NCBI GenBank assembly: GCA_014706385.1
Contig: JACGZH010000010.1
Location: 62,001 to 126,000 of the forward strand
From: Phaffia rhodozyma
Lineage: Eukaryota > Basidiomycota > Tremellomycetes > Cystofilobasidiales > Mrakiaceae
Length of the DNA: 64,000 nt
Direction of reading: 5' to 3'
The notes beneath the pieces were generated by a model. That model saw only the letters and a program-made list of their open reading frames with translations, was not told where the DNA came from and ran no database searches. The position numbers and the translations under genes were made by a program. Each line of letters begins with the position of its first letter. Within the stretch, counting starts at the first letter, position 1. Positions 12,579 to 23,600 of the stretch are shown piece by piece.

Positions 12579-13097
12579 ATGGTCAAGGACGATTCTCAGC
12601 GAGATCAGGAGCGACAGACCGCTCAGGACGAGCACGGTCCGTTTTTTTTCCTCCTAATGCTTCTCTTCTTTCCCATCTCCACTGCCACATATCCTATCAC
12701 ATCTTCAGACAAGGTACTGACAGACTCAACCTCTTTGTTATCGATGTACAGTCAACTACTGGAGGAACAACTCTGAGGAGGGCTCTTCTTGGCAGTCTGC
12801 TAACGACCGGTTCGTTATACTCTTTACTCTCGTCATCTACTGCAGCTCACTCCTCTGGTTCCTTCTCTCAGATTCGACGCTGGTTTCAACAAGGGTTGGG
12901 AAGACGCCGGAAATGGACAGAATGACGAGGAGAGCGCAAACCAGGCATACATCTCACAGTACGGCGACCACCCCCGACAGTGGCAATTTGTGTAAGTTTC
13001 TCCACGGCACTCTTAACTTGACCATCTCGAAACTTATATTGAGCACCTCCTTTGTAACAGCCACGGATACCGATCCGGACAGACTTCCCGACAGTAG
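12579..13097 (+). CDS. Small hydrophilic orphan protein, 90 residues
   Basis: Four exons, 12579-12636, 12752-12809, 12872-12991 and 13061-13097, give 273 nt in frame. All introns are GT..AG; the first uses a GTCCGT donor. The product is highly polar, rich in Gln, Asn, Asp, Glu and Gly, with no signal peptide, membrane segment or cysteine seen. Landmarks are MVKDDSQRDQERQTAQDEH, then VNYWRNNSEEGSSWQ, FDAGFNKGWEDAG and the ending HGYRSGQTSRQ. I do not recognise a family. Such composition occurs in stress-induced hydrophilic proteins, but that is only a guess. The regular exon phases and clean splice sites are the main evidence that the gene is real. Confidence 0.65.
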
Positions 13098-13465
13098 ACG
13101 CCTCCCTTTTTTAATCTCCTGTCTTAAACCTAAAGAACAACCGTTGTAGCATTCCCGGTTTGTCATAGATACATGACATCACAATGACAAATAGATCATA
13201 TCACCTGACAGAGGAAGAAAATAAGAAAATAAGAAAATAAGAAAACAACAAAATAAAGGGTGTCTGAGGAATAGAATTGAGTTTTGCGCTTTGTATTTGT
13301 AGAAAATATAGTCCTTTGGTAAAATCGAAATTGAGATGAAGGAGAGGTGATTTACACTAGTAACTTCCATTGAATACCCGTTTGATATCACTTCACGGTT
13401 TAGATCTAGAAAATGATATTCAAAGAATGGATAAGAAACGTTAAGACAAAGGACACATCAGGTGA
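13098..13465. other. Convergent 3' flanks
   Basis: AT-rich region between the orphan's stop (+) and the dehydrogenase stop (-). It contains an imperfect 8-bp tandem (units like AGAAAATA) near 13212-13245. No gene seen. Confidence 0.4.
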
Positions 13466-15664
13466 TTAAAAACTGTCTTTATTTTCATCATTGGACACAA
13501 TGGATTTTAAATGACGTACCACAGAATATCCGCCATCGACCTTGAGATTGATACCCGTAGTATCTATACACATAAATAGTATGTAATGGAAAGTTATGTT
13601 CAGCGCAATCTTTTTTCTTTCTACGTCCCAAAAAAGAAAAGCCCTGAAAAGCAAACAAAGAGAAGTACGTACAAGCAGCAGCGTCAGAAGCAAGGTAGAC
13701 AACAGCTCCTTTCAAGTCTTCGGGTTCACCCATTCTTCCTTGAGGAGTTAATGAAATCTATATCAGCTCCCCATCCAGTTCGATGAAACAAGACAAATAA
13801 TCAGTCCGAGATCCTCCCTCTCTTGCACGCAAGCGAGCACGACCTTGATCACCCATTAAAAAAAGAGAAAAGAAAGGGGAGGACTAACCCATTTGTCTCG
13901 CAGCTCTGTCTCTCGATCCAAAATTGTCTTTGTCAAGCTAGTCAACATGTATCCTGGTGATAGACAATTAACTCTGACACCCTTAGTCGCTAGTTCGACA
14001 GCCATCGAAGCTGCTAGATGTCTAACAGCAGCCTCTGAATACATTCAATGTTTCGTGTTTTTAAAAGGGAAAGAGAAGTCGAAATAATTTATAAGAACAA
14101 ACAAGGCTGAGTAGTATGTCTCCATATTGAGAGAGAAGGATACTATGAAAACGTACTCGATGCATTGTAAGGCGCCTGTGGTTGACTGGCAAAGATCGAA
14201 TAGCAAGGTCAGAGTTTCCTACATTTCCATAAAGATCGACCGTTGCGGGGTTTAGAACAAAAGGATACGAACGGCACGTTAACGATCTGTGTAGAAGCAA
14301 GAACGGATGTCAGGACTGAAGGTTTTCCACGGGGATTGTATTTGCTTCGTGATAGAATGAAGAAGACGGACCGAGGAAGACATGCTTCCGACCATGACGA
14401 TACTTCCTCTGACATCGTCCTGGATCCTGTAAAAGTATATGAACAAGGAAGATTGGAGCGAGTTGTCGTTCAATACATCATTACCGTGAAATATTAAACC
14501 AAAAGAAGGTGCACGAACATGTACTTGGCGGCCTCTCTAGCACAAAAGTAGGTTCCGTTGACGTTAATATTCCACAGCTTGTTAATCTTTGCCGTTGGGT
14601 ACTCTAGCATTGGGAAATTCTCCACGATGCCTGTCGACGTATGCATAAACAAGTAGGCAGAAAGATGAGGAACCCCGATTGATCAATATAAATAGCAACC
14701 TGAAGAGGATGATGAGATGGGAATACTAACCGGCGGCGGTAATGAGGACATCAATCTTGCCGAATCGCTCTCGAATCGATTGGAATGTCTTCTGAACAGC
14801 CTCTTCGTCCGCTACATTACAACCATAGCCAACAATATCTAATTCACCTTCCTTAGCTTCTCCTTGACCGACTAAGATGATTGATCAAACAGAAAGACCG
14901 AAGCAGGAAGAATAAAATGAGCCCGTGTATGATACACACAGATGCACATAAAGAATGGTGACTGACCAAACCAATCATCGATCTCTTTGGCAGCTCGTTC
15001 ACTGTCTGCCTGATCAAGGTCCATGATGGCAACTTGGCTAGCACCACTCTCAACGAACGTCCGAGCAAACACGTTACCCAATCCTCGAGCCGCACCAGTG
15101 ATGACACAAGATTTTCCTTCGAATGAGAGACTAGCAAGCGTTCGTTTTTGGTGTTTGCCATTATTCTGACCTGCCGTTCGGTGTCCCACTAGAGATTGTG
15201 AAGAGGAAGTGATGTGATATATGTGTCAAAGTGAGGAAGAAACCGAACTCGTTAGGGAAATAAAAACAAAAACATCAGCTCCAACGAAAATAACAGTAAG
15301 CAGACGAACGATCCGTTCCCAGATCGAGGTCTTCTACTTTGATTCGGACAGAATCATCAACAGCAGCCAGCATCGGCGTCTTTGGCTGAATGAATCCTCG
15401 AGTCAGGGATGTTATAGATCAGACTGATGTAGACTATTGATGATAGAGGGTGAAGGAGGAACAAAGAGAGATAATAGAATCACTAACAGCCACCCGATGA
15501 GCGTCGTATCCAGCAGACGTGTCATCCTTCTCGTCGAACCGTCTGAGGGAGGATGAAAATGATCGGAGGGACACAGAGATGGGAGTTACTGCGACCCTAC
15601 CAGAAGCGCGTAGGGTCGAGGTGATCTGTTGTCTGACTGAAAAGGCGACTGAGTTTGCGATCAT
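13466..15664 (-). CDS. Short-chain dehydrogenase/reductase, predicted mitochondrial
   Basis: Classical SDR with an N-terminal extension. Exon 1 (15664-15488) encodes MIANSVAFSVRQQ and a Ser/Arg-rich stretch ending SLRSFSSSLRRF, typical of a mitochondrial presequence. Exon 2 runs 15385-15310 and exon 3 starts at 15188. Family motifs in order are TGAARGLG (cofactor-binding TGxxxGxG), then the active-site YNASK, whose Lys is made across an intron near 14155/14052, then VNCLSPGYM and near the end TTGINLKVDGGY. The protein ends with an extra tail after GGYSVV. The fold is like sorbitol/arabinitol or sorbose reductases, but sequence alone does not settle the substrate. At least seven exons; internal boundaries between 13700 and 14850 were not all fixed. 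Confidence 0.85.
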
Positions 15665-16013
15665 CTTGGGAAGCAGAAATATGAAGAAGAGAGAGAGATA
15701 GAATATAAATTTATGTGGGGGTCGGAGTGGTAGATAGAAGAGATGGATAGCTGAGATGAAATTTGAGATGGTTTAACTCCACAAGGAGAACCGGATCCGT
15801 CGGACCGGGGCCTTATGTAACCGTGTCATATGTAGTGATATATGAGTAACATGCGAACTAATGTCCTTTTGTTACTCTGGATGGTTACGCTTATCCGCTG
15901 CTCCCCTTTTTTTCCTCTTCTTTCACTTTGTTCATCAGCTCTCAATCCATCCTTGACCCTACCTCCCACCCACAGTTACACACACTCAGATCTCTCCATA
16001 AAGGAGCAGTTGC
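15665..16013. promoter_or_regulatory. Divergent promoter, SDR / histidyl-tRNA synthetase
   Basis: About 350 bp between two divergent starts, carrying both promoters. A pyrimidine-rich stretch lies at about 15900-15960 ahead of the synthetase. No other feature seen. Confidence 0.35.
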
Positions 16014-18895
16014 ATGCGCCTTCGAGCTATTGTATTGGACCGTATAAAATCAAACTATTCAAGAAGCCTCCCCTTGTTTCCAGTTGTCGGCCAGCTTATC
16101 AATCGACCAAGTTCTTTACGTCCAATGTCTACCGCTCCCCCAGCCGACCTTCCGACCCAGATTGCAGAGCTCGGAGCTCAGATCAAAAAGCTAAAGCTCG
16201 CAAAGCAGCCCTGTGAGCCAGAGATCCAAAGGCTGAAAGATCTCAAAGCTCTTCTTCCAAAGAGCGATGCGCCCGTCAGCGTGCCCCTCGCTGTCGGTCA
16301 GAAAGGAAAGAGCAAGGTCGGAGTTGAGGCTCACGGAAAGTTGAGTCTGAAGGTTCCAAAGGTAAGAACAGTTCTTGGTTTATTTCTTCCTTTCCTTCCC
16401 ATTCCTCCGGGCGCATGTTTCTTACCTAGCTAGCTATCTACGCTTTTGGCTCTCTCCTCCTTAGGGTACCCGAGATTTCCACGCTCAAGATACCACTGTC
16501 CGACGAAAGATCTTCTCTACCCTCGAGACAATCTTCCAGAAGCATGGAGCGAGTACTATCGACACTCCTGTTTTTGAGCTTAAAGAGATCCTGGCTGGAA
16601 AGTACGCATGAACTCTTTGTTTAAACCCTCTCTTATCTCAGCTCTTAACTAGTCCCAATTTGTTAAACAGATATGGAGAGGATTCCAAGTTGATCTACGA
16701 TCTTCAGGATCAGGGAGGTGAACTCTGTTCGCTTCGATATGACTTGACCGTTCGTCCTTGTTTTTAAATTTCTCAATTGCTTCTTTGATCGGCTGTCTTC
16801 TTCTTCAAATATATTTGCTCGTCCTTGTTCGGGTCACGGGCTTATCTCTTTTAACCGAAACAGGTTCCCTTTGCTCGGTACTTGGCCATGAATGGAGTCG
16901 TTGCTATGAAGAGGTACCACATTGCTAAGGTCTACCGACGTGATCAACCTGCTATGAGCAAGGGTAGACTTCGAGAGTTTTACCAATGTGTCCGTCTGAT
17001 TCTTAACTTGTTTTTCCTGTCTTTCCTTTCCACTTAGCAAAGTACTAAACGTTGCTTCAAACATCTCTGTATATATATATAGGATTTCGATATTGCTGGT
17101 GTCTATGATGCCATGGTGCCCGATGCTGAGATCTTGAGCATTCTTTGTGAGGCTCTCACCGCGCTCGACATTGGAGACTTTACTGTCAAGGTTCGTTTCG
17201 GTTCTCTTTCTACGGAGACTTGATTATATCTTAATTTATCATGGAGTCGAGCTGAACCTGGTCATCCTGTCTATTCATAACCCGCTATTAATCAGATCAA
17301 CCACCGAAAGATTCTGGACGGAATTTTCTCTCTCTGTGGAGTCCCCGAGAGCTCGATTCGGGCGATCTCTTCTGCTGTTGACAAGCTTGACAAGGTATGC
17401 TGCTGGTTTTCTCGTTTTTCTTCGCCTTGTCCGATCACGCATGACTTACCGAATGTTTTCTGTTCCTTTCAGGCTCCTTGGGAAGTCGTCAAGAAGGAGA
17501 TGGTTGAGGAAAAGGGGTTGGATCCAGTCATTGCCGACAAGATCGGGGAGTACGTCAAGTTGAAGGGTATGTCACAAACTTCCTGGCGCGCCTTTTGAAG
17601 AAAGAAAGCACCTATACAAAATAGTTAACGACTTCTCGTTTATCTTTTGGACATCGTTTCTCGTAGGACGAGGTTGGGAGCTTCTGGATATCTTGGAGAA
17701 GGACGCAAACTTGAACAGCAACGCTTCGGCCGCTGCCGGTCTCAAGGATATGCGAATCTTGTTCGAGTACCTCGACGTCTACGGCTGTCTCGAGAAGGTT
17801 TGTATTTGTTTTCTTGAGAAATGCGTCAAATCACTTGTTTCTTGTTTTTTTTTTGGGCGACCACAGACGACGTTTGGCTCACCTTCATTTTCAATTGTGT
17901 AATCCGATAGATGTCGTTCGATTTGTCTCTTGCCCGAGGACTTGACTATTACACCGGTATCATTTACGAAGCTATTACCGAGCTTTCCGCCCCTCCTTCT
18001 CAGTCTGTCGTTCCCTCGATCGAACCTGCCTTACCTGCTGCTGCCACCACCCCTGTCAGTGGCCAGACCGCTCCCTCGTCGACAGCAAACAAGAAGGAAG
18101 GAGATGAGATCGATGAGTCGACCGTTGGTGTGGGAAGTATCGCCGCTGGAGGAAGGTACGACAATCTGGTCGGTATGTTCACCACCGCTGCTTCCGGAGC
18201 TCAGGGTAAAGCGGCCGACAGGGAGATGACGAGGAACAGAGTGCCCTGTGTGGGAATCAGTGTGGGTGTGGAGAGAGTTTACGCCATGTACGTTTTCTTT
18301 TTCTTCTTCTTATCCTATCCTTCTTTTGGGGGGGGGAAGATCGATAAGTGCTTCTGAAACCAGAATTCGGCTGATGGTGTGCAAATGCTGCCTGTCTTTC
18401 TTTCCTCTTTCTTCCCCGTAAAATTAGTATGATGGCCAAGCAAGCCGAGAGGGAACGACTGACTGGTAAAGCTGCTAGAGGAAAGGAGACCGAGGTATAT
18501 GTGATGTCTGTCGGTGATGGTCTCATCAAGGAGCGTATGCAGATCTGCAAGGAGCTCTGGGAAGCCGGCATCAAGGTACGTTCGCTCTCTTCTTGTGTCT
18601 ATCTATTTGTGCAGAACATCTCATCCGTTTCTTCTTCCCATTCTGTCCCGGGACGCCACAGGCCGAGTTTATGTACAAAGTCAAGCCTAAAGGAGCGCGA
18701 GCCCAGTTCGACGTGATCGACAGAGACTCCATCCCGTTCGCGGTCATCATCGGTTCTGACGAGCTTCAGGGGGGTACCGTCAAGATCAAGGAACAGGCGA
18801 AATCAAAGGAAGATGTGGAAGCCAACGGAGTGGACGTCAAGAGGACGGAGATGATCGATTGGTTGAAGGAGAAGATCCGAACGTTAGAGGCTTGA
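16014..18895 (+). CDS. HTS1: Histidyl-tRNA synthetase, dual-start
   Basis: Class II aminoacyl-tRNA synthetase charging tRNA-His. Eleven exons fit exactly (626 residues): 16014-16361, 16465-16601, 16671-16749, 16864-16989, 17083-17190, 17296-17394, 17473-17566, 17667-17797, 17911-18287, 18428-18575 and 18662-18895. Motifs seen are GTRDF after the linker, motif 2 [19 protein letters not shown], the histidine-specific [19 protein letters not shown] and motif 3 [10 protein letters not shown]-terminal anticodon-binding domain follows. The N-terminus has a WHEP-like helical hairpin (about residues 46-82). Met1 at 16014 starts an Arg-rich, acid-poor leader, and Met38 at 16125 (MSTAPP) gives a leaderless form. 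This is the arrangement by which yeast HTS1 supplies both mitochondria and cytosol. A Ser/Pro/Ala insert of about 45 residues sits between the LARGLDYY motif and GGRYD. Confidence 0.96.
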
Positions 18896-19229
18896 TTTAT
18901 TCATTTATTTTTGAAACGAGGGGGGGAAGAGATATCATTTTCTTGCTGCTTCTTTCTGGAGGGAGGGGGGGGGGGGCGAAGAAAAAAAGTTAATAGATTG
19001 CAATCAGATGAAACCTTTGTGTTTTCGCCCTTTTCTTTTTCTTTTGCTTCTCCCTTGTGTGAGGACAACCTCTTCGTCTTGCGAGCAGACTTTAAAATAT
19101 CATGCCATTCAATAAACGTGTTTTTTTTTTGTTTTTCTTTTTCTTTTTTTTTCTGTTTTTCTGTTTTTCTTTCCTCTACAAACAGACCAAGCTCTTCGAC
19201 AAATCAAACTCTCCGTTTTGGAAAACCGT
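18896..19229. other. Convergent 3' flanks with homopolymer runs
   Basis: Between the synthetase stop (+) and the 80-residue orphan's stop (-). It holds a G-rich run near 18960-18977 and several T-rich runs near 19120-19175. No gene seen. Confidence 0.4.
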
Positions 19230-19367
19230 TCACTTGTTCGCGCCGACCTTCTCGGCGACCTTGTCTGTACCGGCGATATGTCGGAACGAGATCAGATCGA
19301 ATGACGACTTCAGCCTTCTGACGGTCTTTCGGAAAGTGGGCGACAAGAGGGAAGCGAAGAAGAACGA

Positions 19368-19398
<31 letters not shown>

Positions 19399-19946
19399 GA
19401 GGGAAGAGAGACGGACCCATGAGACCAGCAGCTTTGTCGCTCTTCACAGCTTGGTGGTTAATTCCGGTTCCCTCTCTGGATGTCGGTGTTCCGGATTGTA
19501 TATCACAGGATCAAACGGTTACCATGAAAGTCGATCAAGAAAGAAGAGAGAAAGAAAGAGGAAAAAGCAAACAAGGAGAGGACTGACCCTCCGGAGATGG
19601 ACGTCTTTCCGGTGTTGCTCTTCCATCCCAAAGGGAGAAAGCCCGGATATGAAGTCAGTCACTCACTCAGTTGCCGCGCCAAATAAAGAAAGAAAGGACC
19701 CGACCGGCAAAGGCCGCCAAAGAAGGAGAGAGGACAAAGTAAGAAAGAAAGGGAAAAACTCAACAGAATACGTGGTGTCCGCGTAATCTCCCTTCGCCCC
19801 GATCTCCGTGTCGACGTCCGTTGGGTTCTTCACGCTATCTCGAGTGGGATGACGTTGTTCAGCGTCGTCCTCTAGAGGCAAACAAGAAGAAAAGAAAGAG
19901 AGGATGTGAACATAGGGAGACGGACATACGTTGAGTCAGAAGACAT
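19230..19946 (-). CDS. Small hydrophilic orphan protein, 80 residues
   Basis: Start ATG 19946-19944 (MSSDSTY), stop 19232-19230. Five coding exons joined by GT..AG introns give 80 residues; two donors are GTCCGT. The product is polar and cysteine-free: DDAEQRHPTRDSV, then AKGDYADTTNTGKTS, then INHQAVKSDKAAGLM, ending DKVAEKVGANK, a short amphipathic helix. The last intron carries an AAAG tandem at 19366-19398. No family recognised. Upstream are TATA-like and STRE-like motifs (see next entry), which would suit a stress-regulated gene, but this is inference. The exon chain was built by phase matching and could be wrong at one join, most likely the short third exon. Confidence 0.5.
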
Positions 19947-20651
19947 CGTGTGTGTGTGTATGTGTGGGGTAGTTGTTTATGATTCAGATAAGGACGTGAG
20001 CGATGGGGTAGCAAGAGGAAGAAGGATTCCTCCTGAAAGGAAGACCTGGTCAAGAGGGGATTTATATGATGCCATGGGGTGTCGACCTAGCACCCCTCGG
20101 GCGCATAGCGCAGAAGACCAAGAGGCAGCAGATGGGTGATGTCATGCGTTCAGTCGTTCGAACAGGATCGATAACTTTCCTGTAGTTTGAAGCTCGTGAT
20201 CTTTTTTACCTTGCTTTGCTTGACGTCGTGAGCTTTCGTTATGTATGGCTTCATCTATCTCGGCATATGGTAGTCTACGTCAGAGTGTATTCGAAAGAGA
20301 AGAGAAGAACACGCGAGAGAGACACACAGGGGGTAAAGGGAGTGGAGGGGAGATAGTATAAAGATCAGAGATATTCATTTGGTACAGCAGAAAGTTCTAG
20401 TATTAGATATCTTATGGTTGAACACAGTCGTGAGGAAAGAGAAGAAATGGAGAGGGAAGAGAATTGAATGGATGTTGAACGAAAGGTGGTACGCTAGACC
20501 AAGTCTATCTGCGTCCTTTTTTTAAACCTCTTCTCCCTCTGTATTAATTGTTGTTGTTTTTTTGGGGGGGGTAAGGGCTTATTTGATGTATTGGTTTAAC
20601 CTTTTTTTTTCTTTTTACAACGACAGACACGATTACCCCCTAAAGCCCGAT
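19947..20651. promoter_or_regulatory. Upstream region of the 80-residue orphan
   Basis: 705 bp between the orphan's ATG and the PHO81 stop. Read on the minus strand it has CCCCT near 20055, directly beside a TATA-like ATATAAA near 20060-20066, about 115 bp before the ATG. A second pentamer in the opposite direction lies near 20092. A short GT repeat is at 19950-19962. No gene seen. Confidence 0.4.
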
Positions 20652-23600
20652 TTAGAATTCGTGAGACATCACCCTGTTCGTCCCCCCAAGGGAAGAAAGG
20701 AAAGACAAAACGGAAACGATGGGCCGAGAAGATAATTCGATCCAGATCAGCGCCCGAGAAATCAAAGGCAGGGAAAGAGAGAAGGAAAGAGGGACAGAGA
20801 TCACTCACCCATCCTTCATGAACGCGTCGATAGCGGGTAAACCTTCGATCCCATGTCCAGACATGAGCGTCTCTAGATCGGCGTCCTCCCCAAATGTGCC
20901 CAGGATCAGACCTGATTCTTTCACACTATCATTGCGTGTCGAGTGTTTGTTTGAGGGGAGGAGGGGGGGGGGAAGAAGAGGGAGAGTTCAGCACCGGAAA
21001 CAACGATGACAACAAAGGAGGAGGGCAAGCGGAGGACAAGTATGGTCAACGTACGAATATATCAAGAACGGAACCTGAGCCTGTATGATTGAAACAGACA
21101 GACAACGATACGCCCCGGATGACGATGATCAGCAACAAATTCAATCTTTCTTTTGAGGAATGAAAGGAAAGGAAAAGCGCGAAGCAAAGCAAAGCAGAAA
21201 GAAAGGCCACCACAAAGAACTTTTTTTCTTTTGTTGGACTCACGAGTAACGTCGCATCTAACAAGACACCCAACAGATTGTTCGCCCTCGCAAACTTGAC
21301 GGCCTCTCTGACGGAGACACATCGTTTGTCCGCCTCGACCTCGACCTCCAACGGGATCAACAGCCCCCGGTCTGTGCGTGTTCTGGAAAGACCACAGTAA
21401 CTCGCGAAAAACACGGCGTAGTTCGGTTGTTTGTAGTTTGTCAGACTGGCGACATTCGGGTCGAAAGCCGAGAAGATGATCTTTCGGTTATGGCTACTGC
21501 TGTTGCTGCTACTACTACTCGTGGTGTTGCCGCCGGCGGTTGACTCTATTGCCGACGTCGTCGTCGTCGGTGGTGGCGGAAGCGAGAGGGAGAACGAGGT
21601 GTTGTCGACAATGGAAGAAGAGGTGGAAGAGTTACCGGCTCGGTAGATCACTCGGAGGATGGCGTCGACGAATTGGTTGATCTCGATGATGTTGTTGAAA
21701 GCCTGTCTGGCGGCGTCGTGTGCGTTGGTATACCTTAGCTCGAGGTTCACTCCAAACGAGACCGGGAGCGTCTACGATCGGGAGAGCACATATAGTATCC
21801 AGCAAAAAAAAAGGAATCGTCTCGGGCATTAGCGACAGCACACAGGGCCGAACAAGACTGAGAGCAAGCCGAAAAGAGGTATGGAGGGACGAACGGCAAG
21901 GATGGAATCCAGGGAAGCCATCGACTGTTTGATCAGTCCATGCCACATACCAGCGGACGATCCGTCACCGACGATCTTTTCTTTGAGAGCCTCGATGCTC
22001 CTTCCTTTTGCCTGGCCCAACTTTTGGAACTGGGCGAACGTGACGTCGGCGACACCGATCTGGAAGCCATCGACGGGTAGTTCCCAATCAGAGTAGACCA
22101 CAGGAACGAGATCTCTGGTGACCTGAACGATGACGTGCACGTATTTTCCCTTTTGTGTGCAAGAAGAAGAAAACAAAACAGAAACCCCAAAACGGTGGCC
22201 ACAAGGAGTAGAGAGGAAGAAACGCAATTCGGTCAGGGTTCTCTTTATTAAATGAAAAATAGAAATAAAAAAGCCAAGCACACAAGAACAAAAAAAAAAA
22301 AAACAAAAAAAAAAAAAAACACAAAAAACACCATCACGTACAGAAAGAGAAGTTGAGGTGACCAAACCGGCTTCTGGATTACTCGATCCGACTGGGTTCT
22401 GACCGCCGGGCGTACTGGTGGGGCCTCCGACTCTGGGAGAGGACGTAAACACGGACAACGGCCGATGTGGCTGTCGGCCGTGATCCTGGCTGACGCCGGA
22501 GAAGCTGGGGACGTTCAAGGTCGACTTCCAGTAGGTCTCTACTCTGCCTCCGATCTCCAGTTGAACGCCCACGAACGGTCGGACCACGCTCAATTCGAAC
22601 GAGACCTGATGAGAGAGTGAACGTGTGAGAGGTTAACGTTGGTTGTCTCTTTTAAAAAAGAGAGAGAGAGAGGAGAAAGCAAAACAAGAGAGAAAGAAAG
22701 AAAGAAAGCTCTGGTCCGTACCTCGCCGATAGTCTTTAGATGGTGGTCCAAGATGGGCGCGACGAACGCCTGGTGACCTTTCACGTCCTCGAACGCCGAG
22801 AATAGAACGACGGCCTTGCCGATGACTTTGCTGCCGAACGTCGGGTACAGCGAAAAGTCGAGCGCGAACTGCGGCAGGTCCTGTGCGGAGACGTGAAAGT
22901 TGAAGACCTCCCGTTCGTCCGCCAGGGGGAGGATGACGCTGTGGGGCATGGAGGTAAAGTCCGGCTTGGACGTCATGACCAGTTTGATGGACGACCAGGT
23001 CTGCATGTTTGCGTGGCCTTCGGATTGGCTGTACAGCTTGACTGGTAGCACCGGGGCATGGCCGAGCGCTTCCTTGCGGGAGAACGGATGACCGAGTGAG
23101 AGCTGAACCATGCATTCTTTGTCGAGGCTGTAAGGAGTGGTGTTTGGAAGGGGGGTTGTATTCGCAAAGAAAAAGAGAGCGCATACGTCAGTACAACTGA
23201 GCGCGCCACCGAACGCGAATGAAAGAATTTAAATAAATAAACAAATAAAAAAAAGAAACAGGACAGACTAGCTATGACCGTAAATCTGAAGCGGGACGAT
23301 CGGCGGTGGCAATAACAGACTGGGGATAGCGTCCAGCTCGGCCTCGCTCTCCATCGGTTCGTCCAGTGCGAAATTCGAGCCGGGCGAGTCCGAGAGGGGT
23401 TTCATCTCTGAGGAGCCTGTGTCGTCAGTGGATTTTGTGTTGGTTGGCTGGGTGACGAACGACTTGTTTGCTTGAACATTGGCGCCTGCTTGGAGGAGGA
23501 TATTTATTGAGCCGATGTGCTGTGTGTGTGTGTGTGTGAGCGACGAAGATTAGAAGATACTTCAGATGAACAAAAGAAAGCTAGGCAGCATCAAAGAGAC

